Source: Thermoplasmatota archaeon | GTDB lineage: Archaea > Thermoplasmatota > E2 > DHVEG-1 | Reading direction: 5' to 3' | NCBI GenBank assembly: GCA_022866015.1 | Contig: JALHTX010000197.1 | Span: forward strand, 1-6,574 | Length of the DNA stretch: 6,574 nucleotides | Made by a program: the position numbers and the translations under genes | Shown: positions 1 through 6,160 of the stretch, piece after piece | Layout: the number at the start of each line of letters is the position of its first letter | Numbering within the stretch: position 1 is the first letter of the stretch | The notes under the pieces: model-generated | What the model was told of the DNA's origin: nothing | Databases searched by the model: none | Seen by the model: only the letters and a program-made list of their open reading frames with translations

Positions 1-881
1 TGGGGTTCAGTTTCAAGTACATCTATAGCAGCAAGTTGAGCTCCTGCTACAGCTGGTGGATGACTACCTGATAACAACCAGGTACGTGATTTATTATAAG
101 CAAAGTTTACAAGGTCTTGACTTCCTGCAATAAGTCCGCCTACCACTCCAAAAGCTTTACTAAATGTCCCCATCTCTACATCGATTTTTCCTTCAAGTCC
201 AAAATGTGCACCTATTCCTCTGCCATCAGGTCCTATTACACCTTCTCCATGAGCATCATCAACATAAGTCATTGCACCATATTCTTGAGCTAGTTTTACG
301 ATTTTATCCATTGGTGCAATATCCCCATCCATTGAAAACACCCCATCTGTGATAATTAGTATTCTTCTATATTTTTTATCTGCATCAATAAGAATTTTTT
401 CTAACTCTCCCATGTCTTTATGTTTATACACTGCACGATCTGTCTTTGTAAGTCTAACACCATCGATTATACTTCCATGGTTTAATTCATCTGAAATAAT
501 TATGTCGTCTTTACCTGCAAGTTGAGGGATAAGCCCTGAATTTGCAGCAAAACCTGTCTGATATATAAGTGATGACTCTGTTCCTTTAAATTTAGCTAAG
601 CGTTTTTCAACTTCAATATGTATTTTCATTGTTCCAGCAATACCTCTTACTGATCCACTTCCTGCTCCAAATTTTTTTGCAGCATCTATTGCTCCTTTTA
701 TCAGCCTTGGATGATTACTAAGATTTAGATAGTTATTTGAACAGAGCATTATTACATTTTTGCCATCTACTATAGAATGCGGTGTTGAACCGGTTTCTAA
801 CATTCTTAATTTCCAGTCAAAATTGTTTTTTACAAGTTCTTCGTATTCTTCTTTTAAAAAGGCTGTTGGATTTCGTTTCAT
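1..881 (-). CDS. kbl: Glycine C-acetyltransferase / 2-amino-3-ketobutyrate CoA ligase-like PLP enzyme (partial, C-terminus missing)
   Basis: This is a PLP-dependent alpha-oxoamine synthase of the fold-type I aminotransferase superfamily. Family members condense an amino acid with an acyl-CoA; the closest resemblance is to KBL, which joins the threonine dehydrogenase product 2-amino-3-ketobutyrate with CoA to give glycine and acetyl-CoA in the cytosol. 293 codons are visible out of a usual 390-400, so about 100 C-terminal residues lie beyond the left edge. Visible landmarks are LCSNNYLNLSNHP (47-59), GAGSGSVRGIAG (72-83), NHGSIIDG with the cofactor-stacking His135 (134-141), VDDAHGEG with Asp208 and His211 (207-214), and the Schiff-base lysine Lys242 in GTFSKAFG (238-245). 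ATGs in frame also occur at 908 and 899. I chose 881 because GGAGG lies 11 bases upstream of it, inside the longer reading. The related enzymes AONS (biotin) and serine palmitoyltransferase share all these motifs, so the substrate is less certain than the family. Confidence 0.88.
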   Translation of the reverse strand, partial: MKRNPTAFLKEEYEELVKNNFDWKLRMLETGSTPHSIVDGKNVIMLCSNNYLNLSNHPRLIKGAIDAAKKFGAGSGSVRGIAGTMKIHIEVEKRLAKFKGTESSLIYQTGFAANSGLIPQLAGKDDIIISDELNHGSIIDGVRLTKTDRAVYKHKDMGELEKILIDADKKYRRILIITDGVFSMDGDIAPMDKIVKLAQEYGAMTYVDDAHGEGVIGPDGRGIGAHFGLEGKIDVEMGTFSKAFGVVGGLIAGSQDLVNFAYNKSRTWLLSGSHPPAVAGAQLAAIDVLETEP

Positions 882-886
882 AAGAA

Positions 887-898
887 TTTCTTCCTCCA
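887..898 (-). promoter_or_regulatory. Shine-Dalgarno GGAGGA supporting the start of the kbl-like gene at 881
   Basis: On the minus strand the bases just after the ATG at 899 read GGAGGA, and the next in-frame ATG follows 11 bases after GGAGG. The ATGs at 908 and 899 have no purine-rich element before them. This favours initiation at 881, although a leaderless start further upstream is not excluded. Confidence 0.5.
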
Positions 899-946
899 TA
901 ATAATCATCTTGTTTTCAATGAATTTTTTTAGGTAACATATTGCTC

Positions 947-954
947 TATTAAAA
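947..954 (-). promoter_or_regulatory. Possible TATA box of the kbl-like gene
   Basis: The minus strand reads TTTTAATA here, close to the archaeal TATA consensus. A start site about 25 bases downstream would fall near 922, leaving a leader of about 40 bases before the ATG at 881, which is room for the Shine-Dalgarno seen there. The surrounding intergenic DNA is very AT-rich, so chance matches are likely. Confidence 0.3.
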
Positions 955-970
955 GTTTTTGAATTTTGAC

Positions 971-976
971 TATATA
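971..976 (+). promoter_or_regulatory. Possible TATA element in the divergent kbl/DUF362 intergenic region
   Basis: TATATA at 971-976 and TTTAATATA at 991-999 both resemble archaeal TATA boxes. They could serve the rightward DUF362 gene if its true start is one of the ATGs at 1015 or 1024. A third candidate, TATAAAA at 1041-1047, fits the start at 1087 better. The sequence alone does not decide between them. Confidence 0.3.
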
Positions 977-1040
977 GGTATAGTAAAGTTTTTAATATAA
1001 TAAATAATTAACTTATGTTAATCATGGCGGAGTTTCTTGA

Positions 1041-1047
1041 TATAAAA
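1041..1047 (+). promoter_or_regulatory. Candidate TATA box matching the preferred DUF362 start
   Basis: TATAAAA lies 40 bases before the ATG at 1087. Transcription starting about 25 bases downstream (near 1070) would give a short leader of about 17 bases before that ATG. If this is the real promoter, the upstream ATGs at 1015, 1024 and 1054 would not be on the transcript. Confidence 0.3.
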
Positions 1048-1086
1048 TTTTCTATGCATAGATTCAAAAGAAAGATTTTGCATAAT

Positions 1087-2997
1087 ATGAAAAATATTAA
1101 GGGGATATGGTTTCACCTTGTAGGTATAGCCTGTTTAATATGGTTTCTAATAAGAGTTTTACCTAAACCTGACCGAATTCGCTATCCTTGCCAGCAGATG
1201 GCTCTTGGTCTTGCATTGGGTTATATAACATTTTGGGGTGTCCTTTGGAGCAGTGTTTTCTTTGGTCTTCGTCTTTGGGTTAAACATGTGAGATATAAGA
1301 CTGTTGCCTATGTACCTGTTTTATTGGTTGCATGTATTCTCATTTTTTCTGTTACAAGTAATGTTTATGCAGATGTTTTTATAAATAAAAAGGAGAAAGT
1401 TGAAATTTGGACTCTGACAGCCAAAGATCCAATTGGAGTTCCAACTGGTGCTAATCCTGGTCGTGTTGTATGGGTTTGGGATCCTAATGCAACTGAAGAA
1501 GAATTAACTGGTTATTGGTGGTATGCTGAGAATAATAATCAGTATGTTTTGGATAATATGGTAAGTTATGGATTACAAAATCTTGCAGGAACAGATGATG
1601 ATCTAGAGGCATGGGATTTTTTATTTAAATATTTCAATGAGCAGCATGGGAAAGGAAATATCAGCTATCAAGCCGGTGAAAAAATCGCAATTAAAATTAA
1701 TCTAAATAATTGCTGGCAAACAGGTGGTTATCGTGATTATAAAGCTGAGGATAATGAACGTGATGCAAGTCCGTATGTTGTTAAATCTTTGCTCAAACAA
1801 CTTATATATGTTGTTGGAGTAAACCAAAGTGACATCACGATATTTGATGCATCTCGCCCTATGGCTAACTGGTTTTATAACAGGTTATATTATGAATATT
1901 ATCCTGATTCTACACTTATTCCTGAGTTTCCAGATGTAAACTATGTAGATAGTATGGGCCTAGCCTCGGGTCGTGGAAAAGCTGCAGCCAGCGATGTCCG
2001 TGTATATCTAGCTGAAGATCCAGAAGGTACATGTAAATATAGGACTCTTCCGACTGTTGTGACGGAAGCTGATTATTTGATTAATATGCCTATCATGAAG
2101 CGTCATCCTATTCAAAATGGTGTGACTCTATCTGGTAAAAACTTTTTTGGCACTTTTATTGAAGATGTGTTTGAAGTTCATCCTTATCATGAGTCTGGTT
2201 TGATTATGGGTAATCCTACTATTCAAACTGATTTATTTGCGCATGAACATCTTGGGGGTAAAACAATTCTTTATCTTGGCGATGGTATCTTTTCGACAAA
2301 GATTGATCATGCAACAATAGCAAAATTTAATATGTACCCATTTAATGGTGATTGGGCTAATAGTTTGTTTTTCTCGCAGGACCCAGTAGCAATTGACTCT
2401 GTGATGTATGATTTTTTATATACTGAAGGAACAAATCCTATTGAGGGTTCTCAGAATTATCTTCATCAATCTGCAGAACCAATTCTTAATGAGTATGATC
2501 CAGAGGGTGATGGTGAATATTTAGATCATTCTTTGGGTGTGCATGAGCACTGGGATACCTCTGTTGATATTTTCTCATTTGAACGTTATATTGGGATTGA
2601 TTTCAGGGCAGTACCAATTACTGATAATTCACCACCCGATAAACCAACTATTACAGGTGAGGTTAACGGAAAACCGAATACAGAATACGAATATAAATTT
2701 GTGTCAACTGATCCAGAAGGGGATAATATAACGTATTGTATAAAATGGGGGGATGATGCCGAAGAGGTTTGCATAGGTCCATATCCATCAGGCGCAGAAG
2801 CATCGACTACTCATACATGGTCTGAAAAAGGTAATTACATAATCAAAGCAAAAGCAAGGGATGTTAATGGTACTGAGAGCAACTGGGCTACATTATCGGT
2901 TAGTATGCCTAAAAATAAATTATCAAATATGATTTTATTTAAAATATTTAAGAATTTGTTTTACCGTTTCGAATTTTTGGTAAATCTAGCTGATTAG
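1087..2997 (+). CDS. Membrane-anchored DUF362 protein with C-terminal PKD/Ig-like domain
   Basis: The function is unknown; DUF362 is a widespread uncharacterised domain. Numbering from 1087 (636 residues): three hydrophobic segments at about 5-23, 38-64 and 73-91, the last ending in VYAD, which could be processed by a signal peptidase. A large DUF362 region follows (about 118-510), with the family's hallmark stretches MPIMKRHP (334-341), GKNFFG (350-355) and DPVAIDS (432-438). No ferredoxin-type cysteine cluster is present, although some DUF362 proteins have one. Residues about 516-605 look like a PKD/Ig-like beta-sandwich (TDPEGD, KWGDD, THTW), with Cys551 and Cys562 that could form a disulfide outside the cell. 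The tail 606-636 begins SMPKNK and ends in an amphipathic or hydrophobic stretch. The frame is open from the ATG at 1015 (660 residues), with further ATGs at 1024 and 1054. I prefer 1087 because MKNIKGIWF puts the first membrane helix at the N-terminus, as in the relatives I remember. No Shine-Dalgarno precedes any of them. The gene converges on the NAD kinase-like gene. Confidence 0.85.
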   Translation: MKNIKGIWFHLVGIACLIWFLIRVLPKPDRIRYPCQQMALGLALGYITFWGVLWSSVFFGLRLWVKHVRYKTVAYVPVLLVACILIFSVTSNVYADVFINKKEKVEIWTLTAKDPIGVPTGANPGRVVWVWDPNATEEELTGYWWYAENNNQYVLDNMVSYGLQNLAGTDDDLEAWDFLFKYFNEQHGKGNISYQAGEKIAIKINLNNCWQTGGYRDYKAEDNERDASPYVVKSLLKQLIYVVGVNQSDITIFDASRPMANWFYNRLYYEYYPDSTLIPEFPDVNYVDSMGLASGRGKAAASDVRVYLAEDPEGTCKYRTLPTVVTEADYLINMPIMKRHPIQNGVTLSGKNFFGTFIEDVFEVHPYHESGLIMGNPTIQTDLFAHEHLGGKTILYLGDGIFSTKIDHATIAKFNMYPFNGDWANSLFFSQDPVAIDSVMYDFLYTEGTNPIEGSQNYLHQSAEPILNEYDPEGDGEYLDHSLGVHEHWDTSVDIFSFERYIGIDFRAVPITDNSPPDKPTITGEVNGKPNTEYEYKFVSTDPEGDNITYCIKWGDDAEEVCIGPYPSGAEASTTHTWSEKGNYIIKAKARDVNGTESNWATLSVSMPKNKLSNMILFKIFKNLFYRFEFLVNLAD

Positions 2998-3016
2998 ACT
3001 AATTTTTTTAAGTCTA
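2995..3016 (+). terminator. Weak T-run/hairpin at the convergent gene ends
   Basis: A 6-base inverted repeat TAGACT/AGTCTA (2995-3000 and 3011-3016) encloses a loop with seven consecutive T (3003-3009). It starts on the stop codon of the DUF362 gene and lies 22 bases from the end of the convergent gene at 3038. T-runs are typical archaeal termination signals on the plus strand. The stem is short, so the T-run is the more credible part. Confidence 0.4.
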
Positions 3017-3037
3017 TCATTTCTTTTATAAATCGAA

Positions 3038-4171
3038 CTAATTTTGAATTTTTACAACTCTACTCAAACGATAACCGATAACGACCATTATAAACTCATG
3101 CTCAAAAAACATTTTATCAAGATTTTTATCTCCTGTATCAACTCTTATAACTGGAGTTGATGCAAGCTTACTTGGTGTTGAAACAACAATAATATTATTT
3201 ATACCTATTTTACGAATGACCTGCGGACTTAGTTGAAGATTACCACGACCAAGAATAAAACCCTGTGCACCAATAGGACTTAAGATAACTTTAATTTTAG
3301 GATATTTGTCTAAAAGTTTTAATATACTTTCTTCGTTTAAATCAGAACCAATGATTTTTCCATTATAATATGCATCAATACCAAGTAAGGTGTTTTTTAA
3401 ACCAAGTTTACCTGCTATATAATCAATAGTTCCACCAGGACCAAATAGATATAAAAAATTAGGATGTTCTTTTATTTCATCTTCAATATGCTCAGTAAGT
3501 TCATCTTTTATAGTGTTATCTGAAACAGATTCAAAAATACTTTTACCTACTTGAACATACGTTGGTTCAACAATACCTTTAGCGACACCAAACAGTTTGA
3601 TATTCCATTCTCCTTTACGATAACGCTCTTCATCAAGATCCATTATTTCTGCATCACCGATAGTAAGACGATTTTTTACAAACTCATGTAGCATTTTTGC
3701 GGTAGCACTTGTATTAATACCAAAAACTGCACTATGCATTTTTACACCAGAAGGAATACCAAGAATAGGAATGTTATCACCAACGACACTATAAATATCT
3801 CTAGCTGTTCCGTCACCACCACAAAATAATATTAACTCTACATCTTCTTTTAATAATTTTTCACAAGCATTTTTAGTATCGTCAGAACTAGTATTATCTT
3901 TATTACTACTGTATACTACTTGAATTTTTTTTACTCCTGCTTTTAGAAGTTCATCATAACCCATAAGCGTAGAACATGTGAACCATTCTATGTCATCTCT
4001 CTGAGAATAATTGGATAAAAACTCTTCAAGTGTTTCAAATGCTTTACTTGGTGCTACAGGTTTTGCTCCAAGACTTTTTGCTTTATCTGAGACTCCATCA
4101 GTACCTTTTAAACCAACTTTTCCACCCATACCTGCAATGGGATTTACCAAGAAACCTATCTTTGAAACCAT
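3038..4171 (-). CDS. ATP-NAD kinase / AcoX-like family protein
   Basis: This 377-residue cytosolic protein belongs to the ATP-NAD kinase/AcoX branch of the diacylglycerol kinase/NAD kinase fold. Members are predicted to phosphorylate NAD to NADP using ATP or polyphosphate, but most, including AcoX, have no proven activity. Seen in the sequence: an N-terminal beta strand and glycine-rich loop GFLVNPIAGMGG (6-17) followed by LKGTDG (21-26), the nucleotide-binding GGDGT motif (118-122) after the strand VELILFCGG, and the conserved GIPSGVKMHSAVF stretch (138-150). The length fits this branch (about 370-380), not the shorter classical NadK (about 250-300). The C-terminal part holds the typical PIGAQGFILGRGN region, where the substrate end of the family lies. 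There is no Shine-Dalgarno before the ATG at 4171, but a TATA-like box about 35 bases upstream suggests a nearly leaderless transcript. The family is clear; true NAD kinase activity is an inference. Confidence 0.85.
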   Translation of the reverse strand: MVSKIGFLVNPIAGMGGKVGLKGTDGVSDKAKSLGAKPVAPSKAFETLEEFLSNYSQRDDIEWFTCSTLMGYDELLKAGVKKIQVVYSSNKDNTSSDDTKNACEKLLKEDVELILFCGGDGTARDIYSVVGDNIPILGIPSGVKMHSAVFGINTSATAKMLHEFVKNRLTIGDAEIMDLDEERYRKGEWNIKLFGVAKGIVEPTYVQVGKSIFESVSDNTIKDELTEHIEDEIKEHPNFLYLFGPGGTIDYIAGKLGLKNTLLGIDAYYNGKIIGSDLNEESILKLLDKYPKIKVILSPIGAQGFILGRGNLQLSPQVIRKIGINNIIVVSTPSKLASTPVIRVDTGDKNLDKMFFEHEFIMVVIGYRLSRVVKIQN

Positions 4172-4201
4172 AATATACTAGAAATTCTAAAACAAAAACA
4201 G

Positions 4202-4210
4202 ATATTTAAA
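4202..4210 (-). promoter_or_regulatory. TATA box of the NAD kinase-like gene
   Basis: The minus strand reads TTTAAATAT, within TTTTTAAATATC, just after the hairpin terminator of the upstream gene. A start site 25-27 bases downstream falls near 4179, only a few bases before the ATG at 4171. This fits leaderless translation and the absence of a Shine-Dalgarno there. Confidence 0.5.
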
Positions 4211-4235
4211 AACAATTACTATTAAAAATTGAAGT

Positions 4236-4262
4236 TTGGCTGACTAATTTCAAGTCAGCCAA
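4236..4262 (-). terminator. Hairpin terminator after the small basic protein gene
   Basis: A perfect 10-base inverted repeat, TTGGCTGACT (4236-4245) and AGTCAGCCAA (4253-4262), encloses a 7-base loop. It starts 16 bases after the stop codon of the small gene. On the minus strand it is followed, eight bases on, by ATTTTTAATAG, giving a stem plus U-run. It separates the small gene from the NAD kinase-like gene, which has its own TATA box. A protein-binding operator for the downstream gene is a less likely alternative. Confidence 0.65.
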
Positions 4263-4278
4263 TATTTTAACCTTTAAT

Positions 4279-4464
4279 TTATTTCTTTTTTAGATATGGA
4301 AGGCCTGTTCTTTTATTTACACCAACAATGTAACCAGATGGTAAGTCGCATGGTTTACCACTCTTGGGTGATTTTTTGCTAAAGAAATAAATTGTTTGAT
4401 TTCTTCCTCCTTTAAGTTTTACATCTCGCGTATAAAGCGTCCAACCATTATGTGTATATGCCAT
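4279..4464 (-). CDS. Small, strongly basic conserved protein of unknown function (61 aa)
   Basis: I do not know a function for this protein, but it resembles short uncharacterised archaeal proteins that end in a GY-x-V-x-x-N-x-RTGLP-x-LKKK pattern, here GYIVGVNKRTGLPYLKKK at 44-61. It has 13 Lys/Arg against 2 Asp and no Glu, so it is strongly positive. It has one cysteine (Cys39) and hence no zinc site of its own. The sequence looks like short beta strands (TLYTRDVKLK, QTIYFFSKK, GYIVGVN) joined by turns. The start is firmly set by GGAGGT five bases before the ATG. It lies 66 bases downstream of radA on the same strand and ends before a strong hairpin, so it may be transcribed with radA. Size, charge and fold pattern would suit nucleic-acid or ribosome binding, but that is inference. 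Confidence 0.8.
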   Translation of the reverse strand: MAYTHNGWTLYTRDVKLKGGRNQTIYFFSKKSPKSGKPCDLPSGYIVGVNKRTGLPYLKKK

Positions 4465-4469
4465 ATTTT

Positions 4470-4475
4470 ACCTCC
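4470..4475 (-). promoter_or_regulatory. Strong Shine-Dalgarno of the small basic protein gene
   Basis: The minus strand reads GGAGGT followed by AAAAT and the ATG at 4464, a near-ideal match and spacing. It shows that the small frame is a real gene and that its mRNA has a leader, as expected for the second gene of a radA transcript. Confidence 0.85.
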
Positions 4476-4530
4476 GAAACAGGAATGTTTATTAAAGCAT
4501 TTAAGTTTTTTCTTTATTTTCTCCTGATTT

Positions 4531-5487
4531 TTAGTCTCTGATGCCTTTTTCGTTTACTGTAAAAACTGCTTCTCCTTCTGGAAGATGTGGTGAATCAATA
4601 AGTCTTGCAATTCTTTTAGGTCCCTTACTTTTACGAAGGTATATTCTAAATGTTGCTGTATGACCGACTATATGTCCACCTATAGGTCTTGTTGGATCAC
4701 CAAAAAATGCATCAGGTTTTGCTGCTACCTGATTTGTTACGCATACTACACCGTTGTTTAAATCACCCCATCGAAGTAGATCATGCATATGTTTGTTGAG
4801 TTTTTGCTGTCTATCTGCAAGAGCACCTCGACCAATATATTCAGCCCTGAAATGTGCTGTAAGCGAATCAACGACAAGTAAACGAGCAGGCACTTCTTTT
4901 GAAAGTTCTTTCACCTTATCAACCAGTAGCATCTGATGATTAGAATTATATGCTCGAGCAACATGTATCTTTGAAAGAGCTTCATCTGCATCTAAATCAT
5001 AAGCTTCAGCCATTTGAACTATACGTTCTGGTCTAAAAGTGTTCTCTGTATCAATATAAAAAGCATGTCCATCCATACCACCTTTTTCTTTAGGCAGCTG
5101 GACTATTATACATAACTGATGAGCAATCTGAGTTTTACCAGAGCCAAACTCGCCAAAAAGCTCAATTATTGCTTGTGATTCAAAACCACCACCAACTAGT
5201 TCATCAAGAATCTTTGAACCCGATGACAGATGACCAACCTTAGCTCTTTTCTCGAGAAGCATCGCACCTGTTTCAAAACCGCCAATATTTGCTTGTTTTC
5301 TTGCATCCATAATTATCTTAGATGCTACAGCCTCGCCTATTTCTGCGGCTTCAGCAAGTTCAGATGGTGAAGAAACAGCAATACTCATAACGTCTACATA
5401 GCCTGCTTCGCGTAATTTTTCTGCAGTTGCTGGACCGACACCTGTAAGTTTATCAATCATTTCATTATCAAGATTATCTTTCCCCAT
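4531..5487 (-). CDS. radA: DNA repair and recombination protein RadA
   Basis: This is the archaeal RecA/Rad51 recombinase, which forms helical filaments on single-stranded DNA and drives homologous pairing and strand exchange with ATP. The 318 residues match the family's usual length of about 320-325, and the gene is intact. Domains in order: an N-terminal helix-hairpin-helix DNA-binding domain with LTGVGPATAEKL (14-25); the linker with the FETG polymerisation motif (Phe71), which docks onto the next subunit; then the RecA core with Walker A GEFGSGKTQ (112-120), the family stretch YIDTENTFRPER (144-155), Walker B LLVVDS (203-208), and the DNA-binding loop region between TNQV (251-254) and GGHIVGH (270-276). 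The C-terminal part HLPEGEAVF is also typical. No intein is present. The start at 5487 puts the HhH domain at the expected distance from the N-terminus. An AAGGGA element lies 5 bases upstream, but a TATA box about 35 bases upstream implies a very short leader. The mtrA-like gene diverges from it. Confidence 0.98.
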   Translation of the reverse strand: MGKDNLDNEMIDKLTGVGPATAEKLREAGYVDVMSIAVSSPSELAEAAEIGEAVASKIIMDARKQANIGGFETGAMLLEKRAKVGHLSSGSKILDELVGGGFESQAIIELFGEFGSGKTQIAHQLCIIVQLPKEKGGMDGHAFYIDTENTFRPERIVQMAEAYDLDADEALSKIHVARAYNSNHQMLLVDKVKELSKEVPARLLVVDSLTAHFRAEYIGRGALADRQQKLNKHMHDLLRWGDLNNGVVCVTNQVAAKPDAFFGDPTRPIGGHIVGHTATFRIYLRKSKGPKRIARLIDSPHLPEGEAVFTVNEKGIRD

Positions 5488-5520
5488 GAAAATCCCTTAA
5501 AATCAGGTAATTGATAAACA

Positions 5521-5528
5521 TTTATAAA
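5521..5528. promoter_or_regulatory. Palindromic TATA box between radA and the mtrA-like gene
   Basis: TTTATAAA is identical on both strands and sits in the 91-base gap between the two divergent starts. Leftward, a start site about 25 bases on (near 5498) leaves about 11 bases before the radA ATG. Rightward, a start near 5550 would give about 29 bases before the mtrA-like ATG at 5579. A second candidate for the rightward gene, TATTAAAA at 5558-5565, would instead place transcription at about 5588, exactly at an alternative ATG. Confidence 0.5.
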
Positions 5529-5578
5529 AGTGCGTATAGGTTTACTAAAAGTATTATTATTAAAATTGATATGGGTTA

Positions 5579-6154
5579 ATGAGAACTATGGAAAATAAAT
5601 ATTATCCATGGGGCGGAGAATTTACAACTTGTAAATATAACAGTTGTGTTGCGGTAGTTCTTCTAAATATAGAATATAACCCACCAAATACAGTTGCTAT
5701 TTATGGTCCTTTAAAAACAGAAAATATAGGAATCGAAAAAATAGTAGCAAACACAATTTCAAACCCTTATATAAGATATATTTTACTATGTGGCGAAGAA
5801 ATAAGAGGACATCGTTCCGGTTCATCGCTAATTTCCCTTTCAGAAAATGGAATAGATAAAAATCATAGGATAATAAATGCACCTGGTGCAATACCATATA
5901 TCGAAAATCTTGATGAAAAAGCAATAGAGCGTTTTCAAAAACAGATACAAGTAATAAATATTATTGGAGAAAAAAACAAAACAAAAATCGATACAAAAAT
6001 AGATGAACTACTCAAAAAGTCATTATCTTCTTATGGTGAACCATACATTGCGATTAGAATTATACCAAAAACTACAAAAATTGATGATAAAAGAGCACTT
6101 CATTCAAAAATATTTATAGATTATCTTGGAAAAATCAAAAAAAGAGGGGAATAA
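5579..6154 (+). CDS. mtrA: MtrA-like corrinoid protein (tetrahydromethanopterin S-methyltransferase subunit A homologue), no membrane anchor
   Basis: In methanogens MtrA carries the corrinoid that takes the methyl group from methyl-H4MPT before transfer to coenzyme M. The 191 residues align by eye with the whole soluble domain: an N-terminal YPWGGEF (9-15) like the usual WP-x-x-GEY, then YGPLKTENIGIEKIVANTISNP (42-63, nearly identical to MtrA), LLCGEEIRGHRSG (69-81), and APGAIPYIENL followed by ERFQKQIQVI (101-126). His78 lies at the place of the histidine that binds cobalt in MtrA. Canonical MtrA is about 240 residues and ends in a membrane helix; here the C-terminus (ALHSKIFIDYLGKIKKRGE) is charged and has none, so the protein should be cytosolic. 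ATG 5588 (188 residues) is an alternative start; neither has a clear Shine-Dalgarno. An mtrH-like gene follows 6 bases later, evidently in the same operon. The likely role is a soluble methyl carrier. The methyl donor or acceptor is not shown by the window. Confidence 0.88.
   Translation: MRTMENKYYPWGGEFTTCKYNSCVAVVLLNIEYNPPNTVAIYGPLKTENIGIEKIVANTISNPYIRYILLCGEEIRGHRSGSSLISLSENGIDKNHRIINAPGAIPYIENLDEKAIERFQKQIQVINIIGEKNKTKIDTKIDELLKKSLSSYGEPYIAIRIIPKTTKIDDKRALHSKIFIDYLGKIKKRGE
6144..6150 (+). promoter_or_regulatory. Shine-Dalgarno of the mtrH-like gene
   Basis: GAGGGGA overlaps the last codons of the mtrA-like gene and lies 10 bases before the ATG at 6161. It fixes the start of the mtrH-like gene and indicates translation from a shared mtrA-mtrH transcript. 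Confidence 0.7.
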
Positions 6155-6160
6155 TCAAAT

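Noticed and set aside
164..352. Plus-strand open frame of 62 codons rich in His and Leu
   Set aside because: It lies antisense to the well-supported kbl-like gene, which shows the complete family motifs over this stretch. The His/Leu-rich composition is typical of a shadow frame.
1015..1086. N-terminal extension of the DUF362 gene using ATGs at 1015, 1024 or 1054
   Set aside because: The extra 24 residues put a polar, basic stretch before the first membrane helix, match nothing I remember in the family, and have no Shine-Dalgarno. They remain possible because the frame is open and TATA-like boxes lie upstream.
2537..2774. Short open frames on both strands inside the DUF362 gene
   Set aside because: They overlap the PKD-like region of the long plus-strand gene, have no ribosome binding site and resemble no known protein.
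4754..4936. Plus-strand open frame of 60 codons
   Set aside because: It is antisense to the most conserved part of radA (Walker B region), and its Ser/Cys-rich translation looks random.
5697..5924. Minus-strand open frame of 75 codons rich in Phe and Leu
   Set aside because: It is antisense to the corrinoid-domain core of the mtrA-like gene; the apparent hydrophobic protein is a by-product of AT-rich coding sequence.
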